From assembly GCA_964006375.1 (NCBI GenBank), contig OZ023262.1, positions 93,569,654 through 93,633,653 of the forward strand: a DNA stretch of 64,000 bases, written 5' to 3'. This document shows, in pieces, positions 46,979 through 60,670 of this stretch. Within the stretch, counting starts at the first letter, position 1. Each line of letters begins with the position of its first letter. The notes under the pieces are model-generated. The model ran no database searches. It had not been told where the DNA came from and saw nothing but the letters and a program-made list of their open reading frames with translations. Both the position numbers and the translations under genes were made by a program. Origin of the DNA: Tillus elongatus (lineage: Eukaryota; Arthropoda; Insecta; Coleoptera; Cleridae).

Positions 46979-47457
46979 TTGACCCGTTCACTGCTCACGC
47001 GTGTCTGTAGGAACATCCTCCGGGCTAAGGGTTGATTTTTTCTCAGGTGTCTTTTCAGAAATACCACATAGAACCACACCGTGTATTTGGCCAAACAAGT
47101 GCAACATATACTAAAACACGTGATGACGCAAAATCGCGTCACGAGCATTACGCAATGAACTTTTCGTGAAATGCTCATGACTCGATTGCGCGTCATGTGT
47201 GTGTGTGTGTGTTGCTTCAAAAGTAATTATATTGACTACAAAACAAATACAAAATATCACATGTAAATGAAAAAAATAATTTTATTACTTCAATGCACAA
47301 AAAACCAAATCGAATATGCAAAATAAGAAAACAAGAATAATAACTGAAAAAAATTGTTTTTCTTATAAATGGAAGAAAACGAACAAAAAGATGTGTGAAT
47401 AAAAATAACAAACTTTCTTTGGCGCACAAAATAAAATAAAATAAGGTAACTTATTTA

Positions 47458-47876
47458 TTACAGGTCCGCATGCCCTTCGTCGAAACAGTTTCCATCCAAA
47501 CACAAAGATGGCTTCGAAGGACAGGCTGGGCAAAAGTTGATTGTGTCTTTTCGCACTTTATTTTTATAACAATTTTGGCATCTTCTGCGCGGCCGGTGTT
47601 TGAAATTCTGCGTTATAGGATGTTTTTCCGCCCTGTCCTGGAATGAAATAGGTCTCTCTGGTGGAACTTCCTTTGGTGGTACAAGTTCCTCAATCACTCG
47701 CAGTCGGAAATCATACAACAAAACTCGACTTCTTTCATATTTCTTTTATAAAAAGTATGAGTTCAAATTCAGCAATTGCAGAACGTGAGTGGGCATTTTT
47801 TTGTACCATCTAAGCGATTTCCCGATGAGTAATAAGACAACATTTGATCCTGCTTGTCAACGCCACCCATGTTTAC

Positions 47877-47957
<81 letters not shown>

Positions 47958-49146
47958 TTCAGGTTTCTGCTTTTTTTGGTCCCTTTTGTTTCTGTATTGG
48001 ACGAAATCATGAGAAAATTCAGTGGAAATGTACGTTACATCGCGCTTGTCACGCCACTTTCCGACCATTACATCATTGGAGTAGCGAGCAATATTGTCGC
48101 CCACCTTTGCATTTTTTACCTCAAGAGGATTACCTTTTCGGTCAAGTCGTAGAGTTCCGGTGCAGTAGGTCCCTCTTTCTAATAGTTGGCAAACCAAAGA
48201 ATAACTGGTGCAAAAGTTGTCTATGGATAAAAAGTGCCCTGCGTCCAACCTTTCTTCCATTAGATGGAGAACTACATTAGCAGCATTGCCTTTGCCACCA
48301 AAATCATCTTGAACACCGGTTTAAATGGAGAACTTCAGAATAGTTCCATCTGGCTCGGTCAATATGTACAGCTTCAGTCCGTACTTATGGCGCTTATTTT
48401 TTATATACTGTCTAAAAACCAATCTCCCGCGCCATAAGACCATGGATTCATCGAGAGAAAGATTTTGGTTTGGGGAATAGACATCAACCATTTTATTATT
48501 GAAGTAATCTATCACAGGTCGAATTTTGAGTTGCCTGTCTGGGGGTTTTGGTTCGTTTTGTTTTGGGTTTTCTGCAAAATGCATCGCATAATGATCACAA
48601 AGCGATCTCTGCTCATGTGGGTCGAAAAAATTGAAGATTGAAAAGTCTGTCTTTCTTCCAAAAGTCTTGCATTCTACTGAGTGGAAATGTCCCATGTGCA
48701 GAAACAATCGAAAAAAGAAACGCATTTCAGGTATTGACGTTTCGCGCCAACGAGCAATTCTGGAAAATTCGCCCACATTGGGAGACTGGAATACCTCGAC
48801 TGCATAGCGATTCGTTTCCTGAACAACAATATTCAAGAATCTGTCGTCAACCAATAAATTGAAATAATCAATTGACCTATTCCCTGTAATTAAAAAATAT
48901 TTATTCATAAAAAACTGTGTGAATTATCGTAAAGTAAATAGTCTCACCGTCTGGTAGTATTTTTAGCTCTTGTTTCCCTGTAAAAGCTAGCGTTTTCTTG
49001 CTGGGTGTTTGGGTCCAGTTCACAGTTTTATCATTGGACCTTGGAACAGTAACTTGCTGAAGAGTAGTGCCTAAATCAGTTTCTCTCTCAGCAGGAACGT
49101 CTTCATTTTCGATTTCCGAATCACTTTTTTCAAATTCCGAATCCAA
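47458..49146 (-). pseudogene. piggyBac transposase (element 2), nearly intact, with intron
   Basis: Exon 1 (49146 down to 48948) encodes a short acidic N-terminus. A GT-AG intron at 48884-48947 (GTGAGACT...TTACAG, 64 nt) joins LPD to GNRSIDYF in frame. The main frame then carries ETSIPEMRFFFRLFLHMG, LSLDESMVLWRGR (first Asp) and, after one in-frame TAA at 48318-48320, LSIDNFCTSYSL and GGVDKQDQMLSYY. A (TA)n run sits in frame before the GGVDKQ segment. A frameshift separates the C-terminal zinc-binding tail (CQNCYKNK...CPACPSKPSLCLDGNCF, 47458-47721). Only a few lesions separate this from an open gene. Confidence 0.8.
47877..47954. repeat. (TA)n microsatellite inside a transposase frame
   Basis: The TA run is in frame with the flanking piggyBac codons, adding a run of Tyr-Ile pairs. 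Confidence 0.95.
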
Positions 49147-50398
49147 ATAACCTGGATCCTCAAAATCATCGTCAGAGTCGAGTAAAATGCGTTCTATCTC
49201 AGCGTCAGAAAGTGGTTTACGAAGTTTCTACTTATTTTTTGTTGTTTTTGGTCGTTTTACTCCGGATGGCCCTGCCCCAGTCGAATCCATTGCAAACTCA
49301 AACCAGCACAAATTAACGATACTTAGATGTGTGTTGAACAGGCTCACAATACATCACACGCGTACAGCGGCGGCTTACATACTGAAAACGGTATGTGCAT
49401 GTTCGCTGTAATGACTCGAAATCGCGTCATGAGCGTCCGTGGCTCAGCACGCAAGATGTGATTACGCGTCATGCGCACTGGACGGGTTAACTGTGGATAA
49501 GGGTCACTAGGGTGATTATAAATAACCGATCATTAAATACTCGTTGGCCCCTTATAACCGAGATAAAAGATGTTTAATCAATCGCGCTAGCGGCAAACAG
49601 TCACAAATCTGAATTTTACTGTTATAACTTAAATATAGTTATCCTTGTTATATTGTGCGTTCAGGTATTCCTTGTTTATAGTGTTGACGTGGCCTACCGA
49701 CAGATTTCGCGCCATCAGTTACTTCCATTCAGTTGTTACAGAGGCAAGGTTCGAAGCAGGTAGAATTTTCGGTGTTTTTTCCGCAGCGCGCCCAGTCATG
49801 TAAGTATTATTCATCGCAGAATTGTTCATAAAATTGTGTAGTGTGTTGGTTAATGTCTACTATGATGTCCATATTAGCACGCATACTTCAAAATTGTAAA
49901 ATAAATAACAAGTTTTTATTACATTTTAGGTCACGTAAATTAACACCCTATGAGTTAGAAAAAGCTTTAGAAGACGTCGTTAGTGAATTGGCCGAAGAAA
50001 GATTAGTCGAAGAAAGATTAGCCGAAGAAAAAACTAGTGAACAAAGGGAGGAACCTGACTATGAGTTTGATAGTGATGATGATAGTGGAACAGACATAGA
50101 AGAAACGATAACACAAAACTTGTACAGCAGCGATTCTGAACAGTCAGCAGAAGAAATCGATGAGGTCTCAGGCGATGTCGGACAAAGTCAACTTGAAGAT
50201 AATTACCGTTTTTTCATAGGGCACGATAATTAAACACTTTGGATTAGCAAACCTGTTTCAGTTTGAAAAAACAAAGCAAAGAATATTATAAAAATATTAC
50301 CTGGTCCAAAAGTGGCCCAAGTGCAAGAAATATACATAGATAAATTGACGCATTTACATTGTTTATTACTGATCAAATTATTGACGATGTAGTAAGAA

Positions 50399-50507
<109 letters not shown>

Positions 50508-51177
50508 GAAAACAAAAGACTATACGTTAACTATTTAAGAGAAAGATGTTGCGGAGAGACAGGACAAGTACTGAAATTAGAGCTCTGTTTGGTGCATTAT
50601 ATTTGATTGGAACGAAAAAGTGTAGTCATACCAACTGCTTGAGAATTATGGGATGCATATGGCACGGGAACGATTCTTTTGAGAGCTATATTCAGTTACA
50701 AGCGTTTTATATGTTTACTTCGTGCTTTACGATTCGATAATCTGCATGCTCGAGAAGAAAGAAAACAAAATATTAGCCCCAATCCGAAGTTTCCATGATA
50801 ATTTTGTTAATAACTGTATGACTCATTTCAATTTGAGTAAATATGTAACAACTGATAAGATGCTTTGTGCGTTCAAAGGTCGCTGTTCATTTGTGCAGTT
50901 TATACCAAACAAGCCCGCGAGATATGGCATTAAGATTTATACCCCTTGCGACGCCAAGGCCTTCTACACTTTTAATTTTAAAATTTATTGTGGAAAACAA
51001 GTACCTGGACCGTATCTGATATCAAACAAAGCCCAAGATATTGTGAAGCTACTAGTGATACCAATAGAAAAATCTAAAAGAAATGTTACTACAGCAGTGG
51101 CGTCTCCTGACCAAAATGTTCGGGTGTGCGGTAACGAGTTGCTGTTAGTGGTGGTTTTAAAAATTATTAACACTAAA

Positions 51178-51282
<105 letters not shown>

Positions 51283-51534
51283 TATTGTTATATAAATAAT
51301 ACAAAGCATCTTACAAATAAGTCTAAACTTGTGACTGCAAATGATGCAATTTTGACTAAATTTTAATCTAAATGTCAATTGTTCTAAAGTTCTGTCATCT
51401 GATTTCTAATCTCCAAAATTACCTCACCTCATTATGTACCATTACAATTTCTAGAAATATGGATGGTACTTGAAATCAGTTTCTTCATTTTAATGAAAAA
51501 TTTCTATATTTTAAAACTTGACTCAAATTAAATT

Positions 51535-51680
51535 CTTATATATAAAAATTGAAACTGACCCCGTATATGGGTTCTAGGGGTCCTAGTTCGCGCTCATTTG
51601 CAAACAATTTTTCAAAATTCAAAAGTCGAGATCTCCCCATTAGTGAATTTTTTCTACGAAAATTTACTAAAATTTATTAT
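51535..51680 (-). repeat. Family A end fragment inside piggyBac element 3
   Basis: The minus strand shows the family A opening (TTCGTAGAAAAAATTCACTAATGGGGAGATC), the GAGCGCGAACTAGGACCCC block and a residual TA core. Confidence 0.65.
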
Positions 51681-53275
51681 AGTCTTTGATTCTAGAACAC
51701 TGTGGTCCAGGCAAGCGCAGTTGTAATGTTTGTAAATAATGCTATCACAACGTTTGTTAAACCGGCGTTCCATTCATTTGTCTTGAGCGGTATTTTTACC
51801 GCTCACTGCAGTGTTAAAACGAATGGTACTTCCTTACTATTTTAAACACATGGGTGGGGGACTGTATTGTATACCAATACAGCTCTGTCGAGTGAAGTTG
51901 TTCGGAAATAACAACGCACACCTAACCCGAATTCATTTCCAGTTGCTATTGACCTACTCATATTTTCTGAATGAAGACGTGGTGCCGACTTCATTCCAAG
52001 TCACTATTAACCGACTATTTATGAAATCAAATAAGTAAATTAAATCGATTGTCATAACATATGTAGTGTATTAAGACTAAGGGAAAAAGAAATAAAACAT
52101 ATTTAACTGTGCACATTTTAATTATATTTTAGGGTGTGCGGCGCACACCTAGCTCACTAGGAGAAATCGCCACTGTACTACAGGTAATTATTACACAAGT
52201 TATCCTCTTGCACAATATTTGTTAACAAAAGGACTTACATTACTTGGAACAGTGAAAAAAATAAGCAAGAAATACCTTCAGAATTCCAGTCAAACAAAAA
52301 TAGGGATTTACAATCGACACTGTTTGTCTTCCAAGATAATGCTTGTCTAGTTTCAACTGTCCCCAAGAAAATAAAGTAGTAATTTTTCTTTCAACCATGC
52401 ACAGCCCCTCTGATATAGATCAAGAAACCAAAAAGCCACTTTTGAATTTAGATTACAATGCCACAAAAGGAGGTGTCGACACAGTGGACCAAATGTGCGC
52501 TTCCAATAGTACGCCAAGAATTACAAGAAGATGGCCGCTTACAATCTTCTGCAGACATTTAGATATATGTGGAATAAAATAAAGTCATTTTTAAATTCAA
52601 CAGCATTGATAACAAGGACAGAAGAAGAATATTTCCCAAAAATCTTGCTTGACAACTAATGAACGACCATTTGAAGGACAGGGCTAAAATGACATCACTT
52701 CCTGAAGAAGTCTCTGCATTTTTATATGAATACAGAGAAAATGCGCCACAGACTAAAAAACTAATAAGGCCAGGCATATGCCACATTTGCGGAAGTCACA
52801 AAAATAATAAAACCAAGTCGATTTGTCAACATTGTGGAAACAATGTGTGTAAGAGACACACATTACTGTCAAATGCTTAGAATGTGAACAGGAAGAACAA
52901 AAGGAAGTTGAATAACGTAATATAATTTTTTGTTTATATATTTTTTTTTCACTTTGTAGTTATTTTTGTTTTAAACCACTTATATTTTTTATTTAATAAA
53001 ATGATTAGGCGTCTTATATGAATGTTATTTATCTGTATAAAACATTTTATTCATTATTAATTGAAATAATAACAATAACTAAGACATTTTTTGTTGAGTG
53101 ATAATAATTGTCGTAATAACAATTCTTGCGTGTTTCATATGCCTAATAAGACACTTATACAGTAAATAACAATTTTTGTTAATAATACTAAGCCAGAAAT
53201 GTTGAAACACTAAATGCGGTGTAAATACCGCAGCGCGCCCGCTCATTAGATTCCATATAGCGCGCCCGCCGGAGG

Positions 53276-53727
53276 GGTAGAAAGACCGTAAAAAACTGAA
53301 TTTAAAAATCTACTATCTATTGTTGCACAGACGATCGTACTACTCACATTTTTAGTTCAAATTGTTAGTTTTGAATATTTTGCGGTACCAAGTCAAATCA
53401 GATTGTGTAACGGTTGCGTTTCGTTACTACTTTAAATATTCAAAATGAACCCATAAGAGACTTGATTAATAGCCGACAATACAATATCTGTGAGGCAATT
53501 CATGTTTTGATTTCAAAATTTTTCATTGAAAATTTAAATAATTTTCTTTGAAGAAACATTGGCGGCTAATTCTTGCATAAAATTACTTAATTGATGGAAC
53601 ATTTTTTTAACGACATTCGTAGAAAATAAGGTTTTCATGGATTTTTGTGAAAACAAGTTTTTTTTAATTTCCATTATAATTACAGATTAGGTAAAATTTT
53701 GCGTAAGAATAATTTAGCCAGTTTTCG
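53276..53727. other. No gene recognised
   Basis: AT-rich sequence with no recognisable gene or repeat. Confidence 0.45.
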
Positions 53728-54732
<1,005 letters not shown>

Positions 54733-55165
54733 AACCGACTTCAAAAAAAGGAGGAGGTTCTCAATTCGCCTGTATGTTTTTTTTTATGTGTGTTACCTCA
54801 GAACTTTTTTCTAGGTGAACCGATTTTGATGATTCTTTTTTTATTTGAAAGCTGGTGCTTCTTGTGTGGTCCCATATAAATGTGATCAGGATCTGACTAG
54901 TAGTTTTTGAGTTATCCTTAATAATGCGTATTTAATTGGCTTCGACTACATTGATGATGATTGTGGATCACAACCAACCATTCATTCTGTTGAGAAAGAA
55001 ACAGTGTTTCCGCGGAAACAAAACTTATCCAAGATTTCAGTATTTAATTTAATAACTAGGTATTAATTTATAATTTTTATATAAATAAATGATTAAACAT
55101 GAATTATGACTTAAATGATTAGAACGCCCGCTGGAATACGACATTAAAACAATCTTTCAACAACT
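54733..55165 (+). repeat. Arthropod-type interspersed repeat (AACCGACTTCAAAAAAAGGAGG)
   Basis: Opens TTTTTAACCGACTTCAAAAAAAGGAGGAGG and TTCTCAATTCGCCTGTATG, a motif set I know from many arthropod repeats. The same opening recurs at 55262-55305. The rest of the segment has no gene. Confidence 0.55.
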
Positions 55166-55237
55166 GACTCGTTGGTCTAGAGGTATGATTTCCGCTTAGA
55201 GTGCGGGAGCTCCCAGGTTCAAATCCCGGTCAAGCCC
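55166..55237 (+). repeat. tRNA-Pro-like SINE head
   Basis: GACTCGTTGGTCTAGAGGTATG (A-box region) and GGTTCAAATCCCGG (B box) give a 72-nt tRNA-like fold related to tRNA-Pro. The anticodon loop reads TTAGAGT rather than TTAGGGT and the acceptor stem is imperfect, so it is a relic or SINE head, not a functional tRNA. The AACCGATTTCAAACAAGGCGG repeat follows at 55262. Confidence 0.65.
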
Positions 55238-55319
55238 AAATACGTCTTATTTGCTTTTTTTTAAACCGATTTCAAACAAGGCGGAGGTTCTCAATTCGCC
55301 TGTATGTTTTTTATGTGTT

Positions 55320-55463
55320 ACCTCAGAACTTTTTAGTGAATTTTCTTAAAAAAAAATCACTATTGAGGAGATCTCGACTTTCGAATTTGGAAAAAATTTC
55401 TTCAAATGAGCGCTATTTAGGACCCCCGGAACCCAAATCCGAGGTCAGTTTCGGACTTTATAT

Positions 55464-55549
<86 letters not shown>

Positions 55550-56650
55550 TTATTTATGTGTCACACCTATAACTTAAAAAATAATGGACCGATTTTGATA
55601 AAATTTGGCACATACCTTCCCTTCGCAAGTCGCTTGGACAAGTTCGTTAGTCAGGAAAATCCGCCAAGGTTTTCCCGGAAAATTTTGTGTTTTCTTTCGA
55701 AAAAAATGGAAACAAATTTATATCTCCAAAATTAACAAAGTAAGGGCAATCAAATTTCACACGCAGATTTATATCATTAGAGGCAAGTCACCTACCAAAA
55801 TTTAGCTCCGTAGGTTAAATGACAAAAAAGTTACAGGCATTCAAAGAAAAATAAATTTGGGTTCTCCTCAAAACGTCAAAATCGCGATTTTAAACGTCAA
55901 CATTGGTGAGTACCTTCCTTTTGCAAGTGGCTTGGATATGTTCGTTATCCAGGAAAATCTGACGAGGTTTTCCCGGAAAATGTTGTGTTTTCTTTCGAAA
56001 AAAATTTATATCCAAAATTAACAAAGTAAGGGCAACCAAATTTTATACGCGGGTTTATATCATTATAAGCAAGTTGCCTACCAAAATTTAGCTCTGTAGG
56101 TCAAAAGACAAAAAGTTATAGGCATTTAAACAAAAATAAATTGGGGTTTTTCACAAAACGTCAAAGTTGCGATTTAAACGTCAAAATTGGCAACATTTAG
56201 GAAAAGAACTTGAATATAATACGGGCTATGGAAATAAAATGTCTCAAGAAGAATGTTTTACAAACCCTGAAGTCTTAGTTTCAACCGTCATTGTCCTTCA
56301 TTTTAATAAAATGTTTCCAGAAAATTTATTTCAAATAGACCCTTTCTCTGACGCTTGGCAGTAGTCTTAGCTATAGAGTTTATCGTTAATAGTATATAAT
56401 TTTTGTAGAATTTTCGTAAAAAAAAATCAATAAAGCTCAATATATCTGTTATTATACCAGATATGAAAAAAAATTGTATATATTAATTATAGGGTGTCTT
56501 AAGCTACATCTTAAAAAATTATTTCTACAATCACAGGGTTGCCCATAAGTCGTTGGTGATACAAATTTTCTTTTTTTTTAATCAAACACGCCTTATGTTA
56601 TTGCATTTTTGCATTTTCCATCGAAATATAATGCATGTTTGTAAGAACAA
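55320..56650 (+). repeat. Family A repeat with (TA)n core
   Basis: Same order as the 53728 copy: hairpin, GAGATCTCGACTTTCG, GAGCGCTATTTAGGACCCCCGG, a (TA)n core at 55467-55546, and the GTGTCACACCTATAAC block. It then continues through GGAAAAGAACTTGAATA and TTCATTTTAATAAAATGTTTCCAG to the MITE at its right end. Confidence 0.75.
55467..55546. repeat. (TA)n microsatellite
   Basis: The TA core of a family A copy. Confidence 0.95.
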
Positions 56651-56652
56651 AA

Positions 56653-56968
56653 ATTCTGGACGCAGTAAGTGAGTTATGGTAGCGAATTTTGATCAAATGC
56701 TTAATATTTGAATAGCTCAATTTGTTATTAACCAATAAGGTTGACCAAAAACGAGTTTTTTCGGGAAAACTTTAAGTTTACTTTTGGAAAATTTTCTACA
56801 TTTTCAAACAATAAAGTTAGTTTGATGAAACATGGCACATTGTTTTTACTATATAGATTATACTGGTAACCAAATTTGATGCCTGCTTTCTTAAAAAAAA
56901 CACACATTATTGCTATTAAAAAATAGTTTTATGAAAATTCACTACCATAACGCACTTGCTGCGTCTTT
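56653..56968 (+). repeat. MITE copy, best preserved
   Basis: GGACGCAGTAAGTGAGTTATGG at the left is inverted as CCATAACGCACTTGCTGCGTC at the right. The length is about 315 bp. The right-hand inner text TTTATGAAAATTCACTA mirrors TAGCGAATTTTGATCAAA at the left. Confidence 0.8.
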
Positions 56969-56969
56969 T

Positions 56970-57365
56970 TTTTGTGCATCCATAGAAATCAATTTTTGTG
57001 AGATTTTTTTGTGAAATTTGGTAATTAATGATAATTGTTTAATAAAGTATTATACAATTTTTTTTTCCAATTTTCTTGAGAACCTTCTTGTAAATTTCCT
57101 TTTTTTTTCACGTTTCATCAAAAAGGTTTTTGTGAATAATTATATTTTGGCAGGTGGGTAAATAGAGGTTCGTTGGCCCGGAAAATCGGACCAGTTTTTT
57201 CACAAACATTTTAAGTTCGTTTTCGGAAAAATTTTGAACCTTTTCAAACAATAAAGTTACTTGGATGAAATATGGTACATTTTCTACTATATGGGAACCA
57301 AACTTGATGACTGCTTTCATTAAAAAAAAGACATATTTGCCATAAATTTTTAAGACTAGATGCAT
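56970..57365. other. MITE fragments, no gene
   Basis: At about 57165-57350 there is a diverged MITE interior (TTCGTTGGCCCGGAAAATCGG, AATAAAGTTACTTGGATGAAATATGG). Nothing else was recognised. Confidence 0.55.
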
Positions 57366-57369
57366 TCTC

Positions 57370-58340
57370 GCAACAATTAGAACCGTAGACCGGTTTCGCT
57401 CTCATTAGAGCTCTTCAGTACGGCATACTAATTGTAGCAAAAATGCACCAAAAATAACACGGCTATCGTATAGCCAGTCTTAAAACACTAAGTGAGTGGT
57501 GACCGTGTCGCCACCTAGTTCGGAACCAAGTACTATGTTGTCACGCCCGCTCCAAATAACACAGAGTGTTTTATATAGAGACGGTATACAACCAACTAAT
57601 TGTTAGTTAGTTGTATACCGTCTCTATTTTAAACACTCTGTGTTATTTGGAGCGGGCGTGACAACATAGTACTTGGTTCCGAACTAGGTGGCGACACGTT
57701 CACCACTCACTTAGTGTTTTAAGACTGGCTATACGATAGCCGTGTTATTTTTGGTGCATTTTTGCTACAATTAGTATGCCGTACTGAAGAGCTCTAATGA
57801 GAGCGAAACCGGTCTACGGTTCTAATTGTTGAGAGAATGCATCTAGTCTTACATACTTTGTCCCTATATTGGGGTAGAAATGGGCCAGGGCTAACAATTT
57901 TTTAAATTGTTAGTTAGTTGTATACCGTCTCTATTTTAAACACTCTGTGTTATTTGGAGCGGGCGTGACAACATAGTACTTGGTTCCGAACTAGGTGGCG
58001 ACACGTTCACCACTCACTTAGTGTTTTAAGACTGGCTATACGATAGCCGTGTTATTTTTGGTGCATTTTTGCTACAATTAGTATGCCGTACTGAAGAACT
58101 CTAATGAGAGCGAAACCGGTCTACGGTTCTAATTGTTGCGAGAATGCATCTAGTCTTACATACTTTGTCCCTATATTGGGGTAGAAATGGGCCAGGGCTA
58201 ACAATTTTTTAAATTGTTAGTTAGTTGTATACCGTCTCTATTTTAAACACTCTGTGTTATTTGGAGCGGGCGTGACAACATAGTACTTGGTTCCGAACTA
58301 GGTGGCGACACGTTCACCACTTACTTAGTGCCATAAATTT
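57370..58340. repeat. 307-bp satellite array with inverted first copy
   Basis: The motif TTGTTAGTTAGTTGTATACCG begins at 57600, 57907 and 58214, giving a period of exactly 307 bp and about 2.4 units. The sequence before 57600 (57370-57598) is the inverse complement of 57600-57835, so the array starts with a large near-perfect hairpin with arms of about 230 bp. Units are nearly identical. Confidence 0.92.
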
Positions 58341-58344
58341 TTAC

Positions 58345-59384
58345 AAAAATGCACTACCATAATGCACTTACTGCGTCCAGGCTTTCCTAATTTTAAACTG
58401 AATTACCTTTATATCACCCTATAGGTCGCTTAGTTAACAAATTTTTCCTCTAGGTATACCCAAAATAGCAATAAACGTTTAAATACTAATTTTAGCCTTC
58501 CTCACATCCCACAATAGTAAGTCTGGTATAAAGTATTTATTTTTGCCCTAATTACACCAAAAGTGTTAAAGGAACTCAGTCTCCCTCATTAGCATGACTG
58601 TCAGTAACAGTCTCATTAGTTGGAATCAAAACAGAGGAATTAATTTGCCATACGTGATATACTAGAGTTGAGTCGCTTTCCATCCACTTAGCCTGGAAAT
58701 TCGATAATCTGTTTCGCTTTCGGTATTGTGCGTTCGGTCGCTTCTATAGAATGAGAGTATTGTTTTAAAATCGATAACAACTAGAAACGAGATTATGCAT
58801 TCGAGGCAAGGAAATATGCTTCTCGCATATTGATAAAGGGTTTGATAGTAATGTAGAATGAACAACTAGAGAGTCTTTTATGAATCCGCTAATATACTTT
58901 AAATATTTTACAAGCTCGTGATGGAGTTCCAGAAGCCATATCTCTTATATATGGTTGTACTTAGTGAGTTAATCAGGGAATTACCTTTACTGTAACAAGC
59001 AAAATACTCAACAAGTCCTTGTATTTTCATATTGTAAAATTTAGACAACAAATATTGTACACTTATATAGAGGATGTTCACTAAATACTTGTACAAACTT
59101 TGAGGAGAGATCCTATTGATTTATTTATTTTAAGTCAACAACTATGAACATAGGTCCAAAGGTTTTAACTTATTTTCTATATTTTTAAGAAAACGAATCC
59201 AATCTTGGCACAAATAATTATATCTAGAGTGCTTATCAAATGACTCAGTTATATTTATAAGCAATGTACAGGATGATAGTTTTTTCAACGTTACATGATG
59301 TTGTTTCTCCTCTAACTTTTTTAACATATGCTAGTGATCACGGGCTTGCGAAAAAACAACTTCACTGTTGTCTCCCCTCATTTG
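58345..59384. other. No gene recognised
   Basis: A short MITE end (CACTACCATAATGCACTTACTGCGTCC) is at about 58350-58378. The rest is AT-rich with no supported gene. Confidence 0.5.
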
Positions 59385-59548
59385 AGTGAATTTTCTTAAA
59401 AAAAATTCACTAATGAGGAGATCCCGACTTTTGAATTTTGAAAAAATAACCAAAATTGATGCCTGCTTTCTTAAAAAGAAAACACACATATTTGCAATAA
59501 AAACATTTTTATGACAATTCACTACCATAACGCACTTGCTGCGTCCAG
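59385..59548 (+). repeat. Deleted family A/MITE composite
   Basis: The family A opening (GTGAATTTTCTTAAAAAAAATTCACTAATGAGG) joins directly to the MITE right end (TTGATGCCTGCTTTCTTAAA ... CACTACCATAACGCACTTGCTGCGTCC). Everything between is lost. This shows that the two ends belong to one family. Confidence 0.75.
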
Positions 59549-59941
59549 CGTTTTATATCTCTGCATATTTTCGAAATTTTAAATAGTTTTGACGACAATT
59601 ACAAAACTATCTCTCGATTCAAATACACAAGAAAGCAGTAGGTACATGCATAGCAAACCTTTTAGAACAACGTGACGTTGAAAAAACTACCACCTTCCAC
59701 ATTGTTTTTAAATCTAACTAGATCATTCTGTAAACACTCTATAGTAAATTATTTGTGCTAAGTTTGGATTTGTATCTTAAAAAAAGGTAGGCGATACATT
59801 TTAAAAGCTTTAAAATTTTCAGAAGTTTAACACCTTTTATTTCCAAAACGAAGCATATTTGGACCTATGTTCATAGAAACTTTTTAGCTCAGAACAAGCC
59901 ATAGAGTCTCTACTTAAAGTTTGAACAAGTACTTAGTGAAC

Positions 59942-60018
<77 letters not shown>

Positions 60019-60670
60019 TAATGACGCATTACACGTTTTATAACTTACATATTTTTATTATAGCGTTCATTGCTATGATTATATTATTTTCTTAGTCAAT
60101 AAAATTCACTATTTTCCTACTTAATAAACTCTATAATATAACGTCTTAAAAGCATGCCCATAGAAACACACATATTCTCGCGCGTTGTTTACGAATATCT
60201 TGAAAGCGACAGTTGGTAGCTGGTTTAATTATCCAATATATACTACATTTTCGTTTGTCAGATGACAGAAGTCTTTATAAGCTCATGCAGCCTTTAGCTC
60301 ACTCTCTTTTGAACAAAATTTTAACAGCAATAAAAATGTGAAGAATATTTTTAAGTAGCTAAGAGAAAAAGGCACCACGCTCATATGTGGTGAGTTAGAT
60401 TGAATACTTTGCCCTCCTAAATTCCGTTTTCGCTTTCTAACCATCTATGGTAGCTGCTTATTTCAAACGTGATTGATTTATTTGATGCTTCTTTTCTTGT
60501 TTTGTGATAGCTTGTGGCGGTATTTTCGTACAATCTCATAACTAATAATTGTAAGAACGAACGCAGATTAACTTTGTTTCTTAACAAAATACCACTGCCA
60601 GCTGATCGCGAATGGGTAACCTCAAGTACGACAGTTTACTTACACAGAGTCAACTATTTTTAGCTATCCC
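59549..60670. other. AT-rich stretch with (TA)n, no gene
   Basis: A (TA)n run lies at 59942-60020. No coding or RNA feature was supported. Confidence 0.5.

Larger units (their letters stand above)
46979..49490 (-). mobile_element. piggyBac-type element 2
   Basis: The right end reads inward TTAACCCGTCCAGTG (from TTAA 49487-49490). The left end reads TTGACCCGTTCACTG (46979), so one TTAA has mutated. Subterminal CGCGTCATG motifs occur on both sides. A nearly complete transposase gene on the minus strand fills the element. A (GT)n run lies near 47195. Confidence 0.75.

Noticed and set aside
53227..53275. CCGCAGCGCGCCC near both sides of piggyBac element 3 as terminal inverted repeats
   Set aside because: The two copies are in the same orientation, so they are not inverted repeats. 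The element ends remain undefined.
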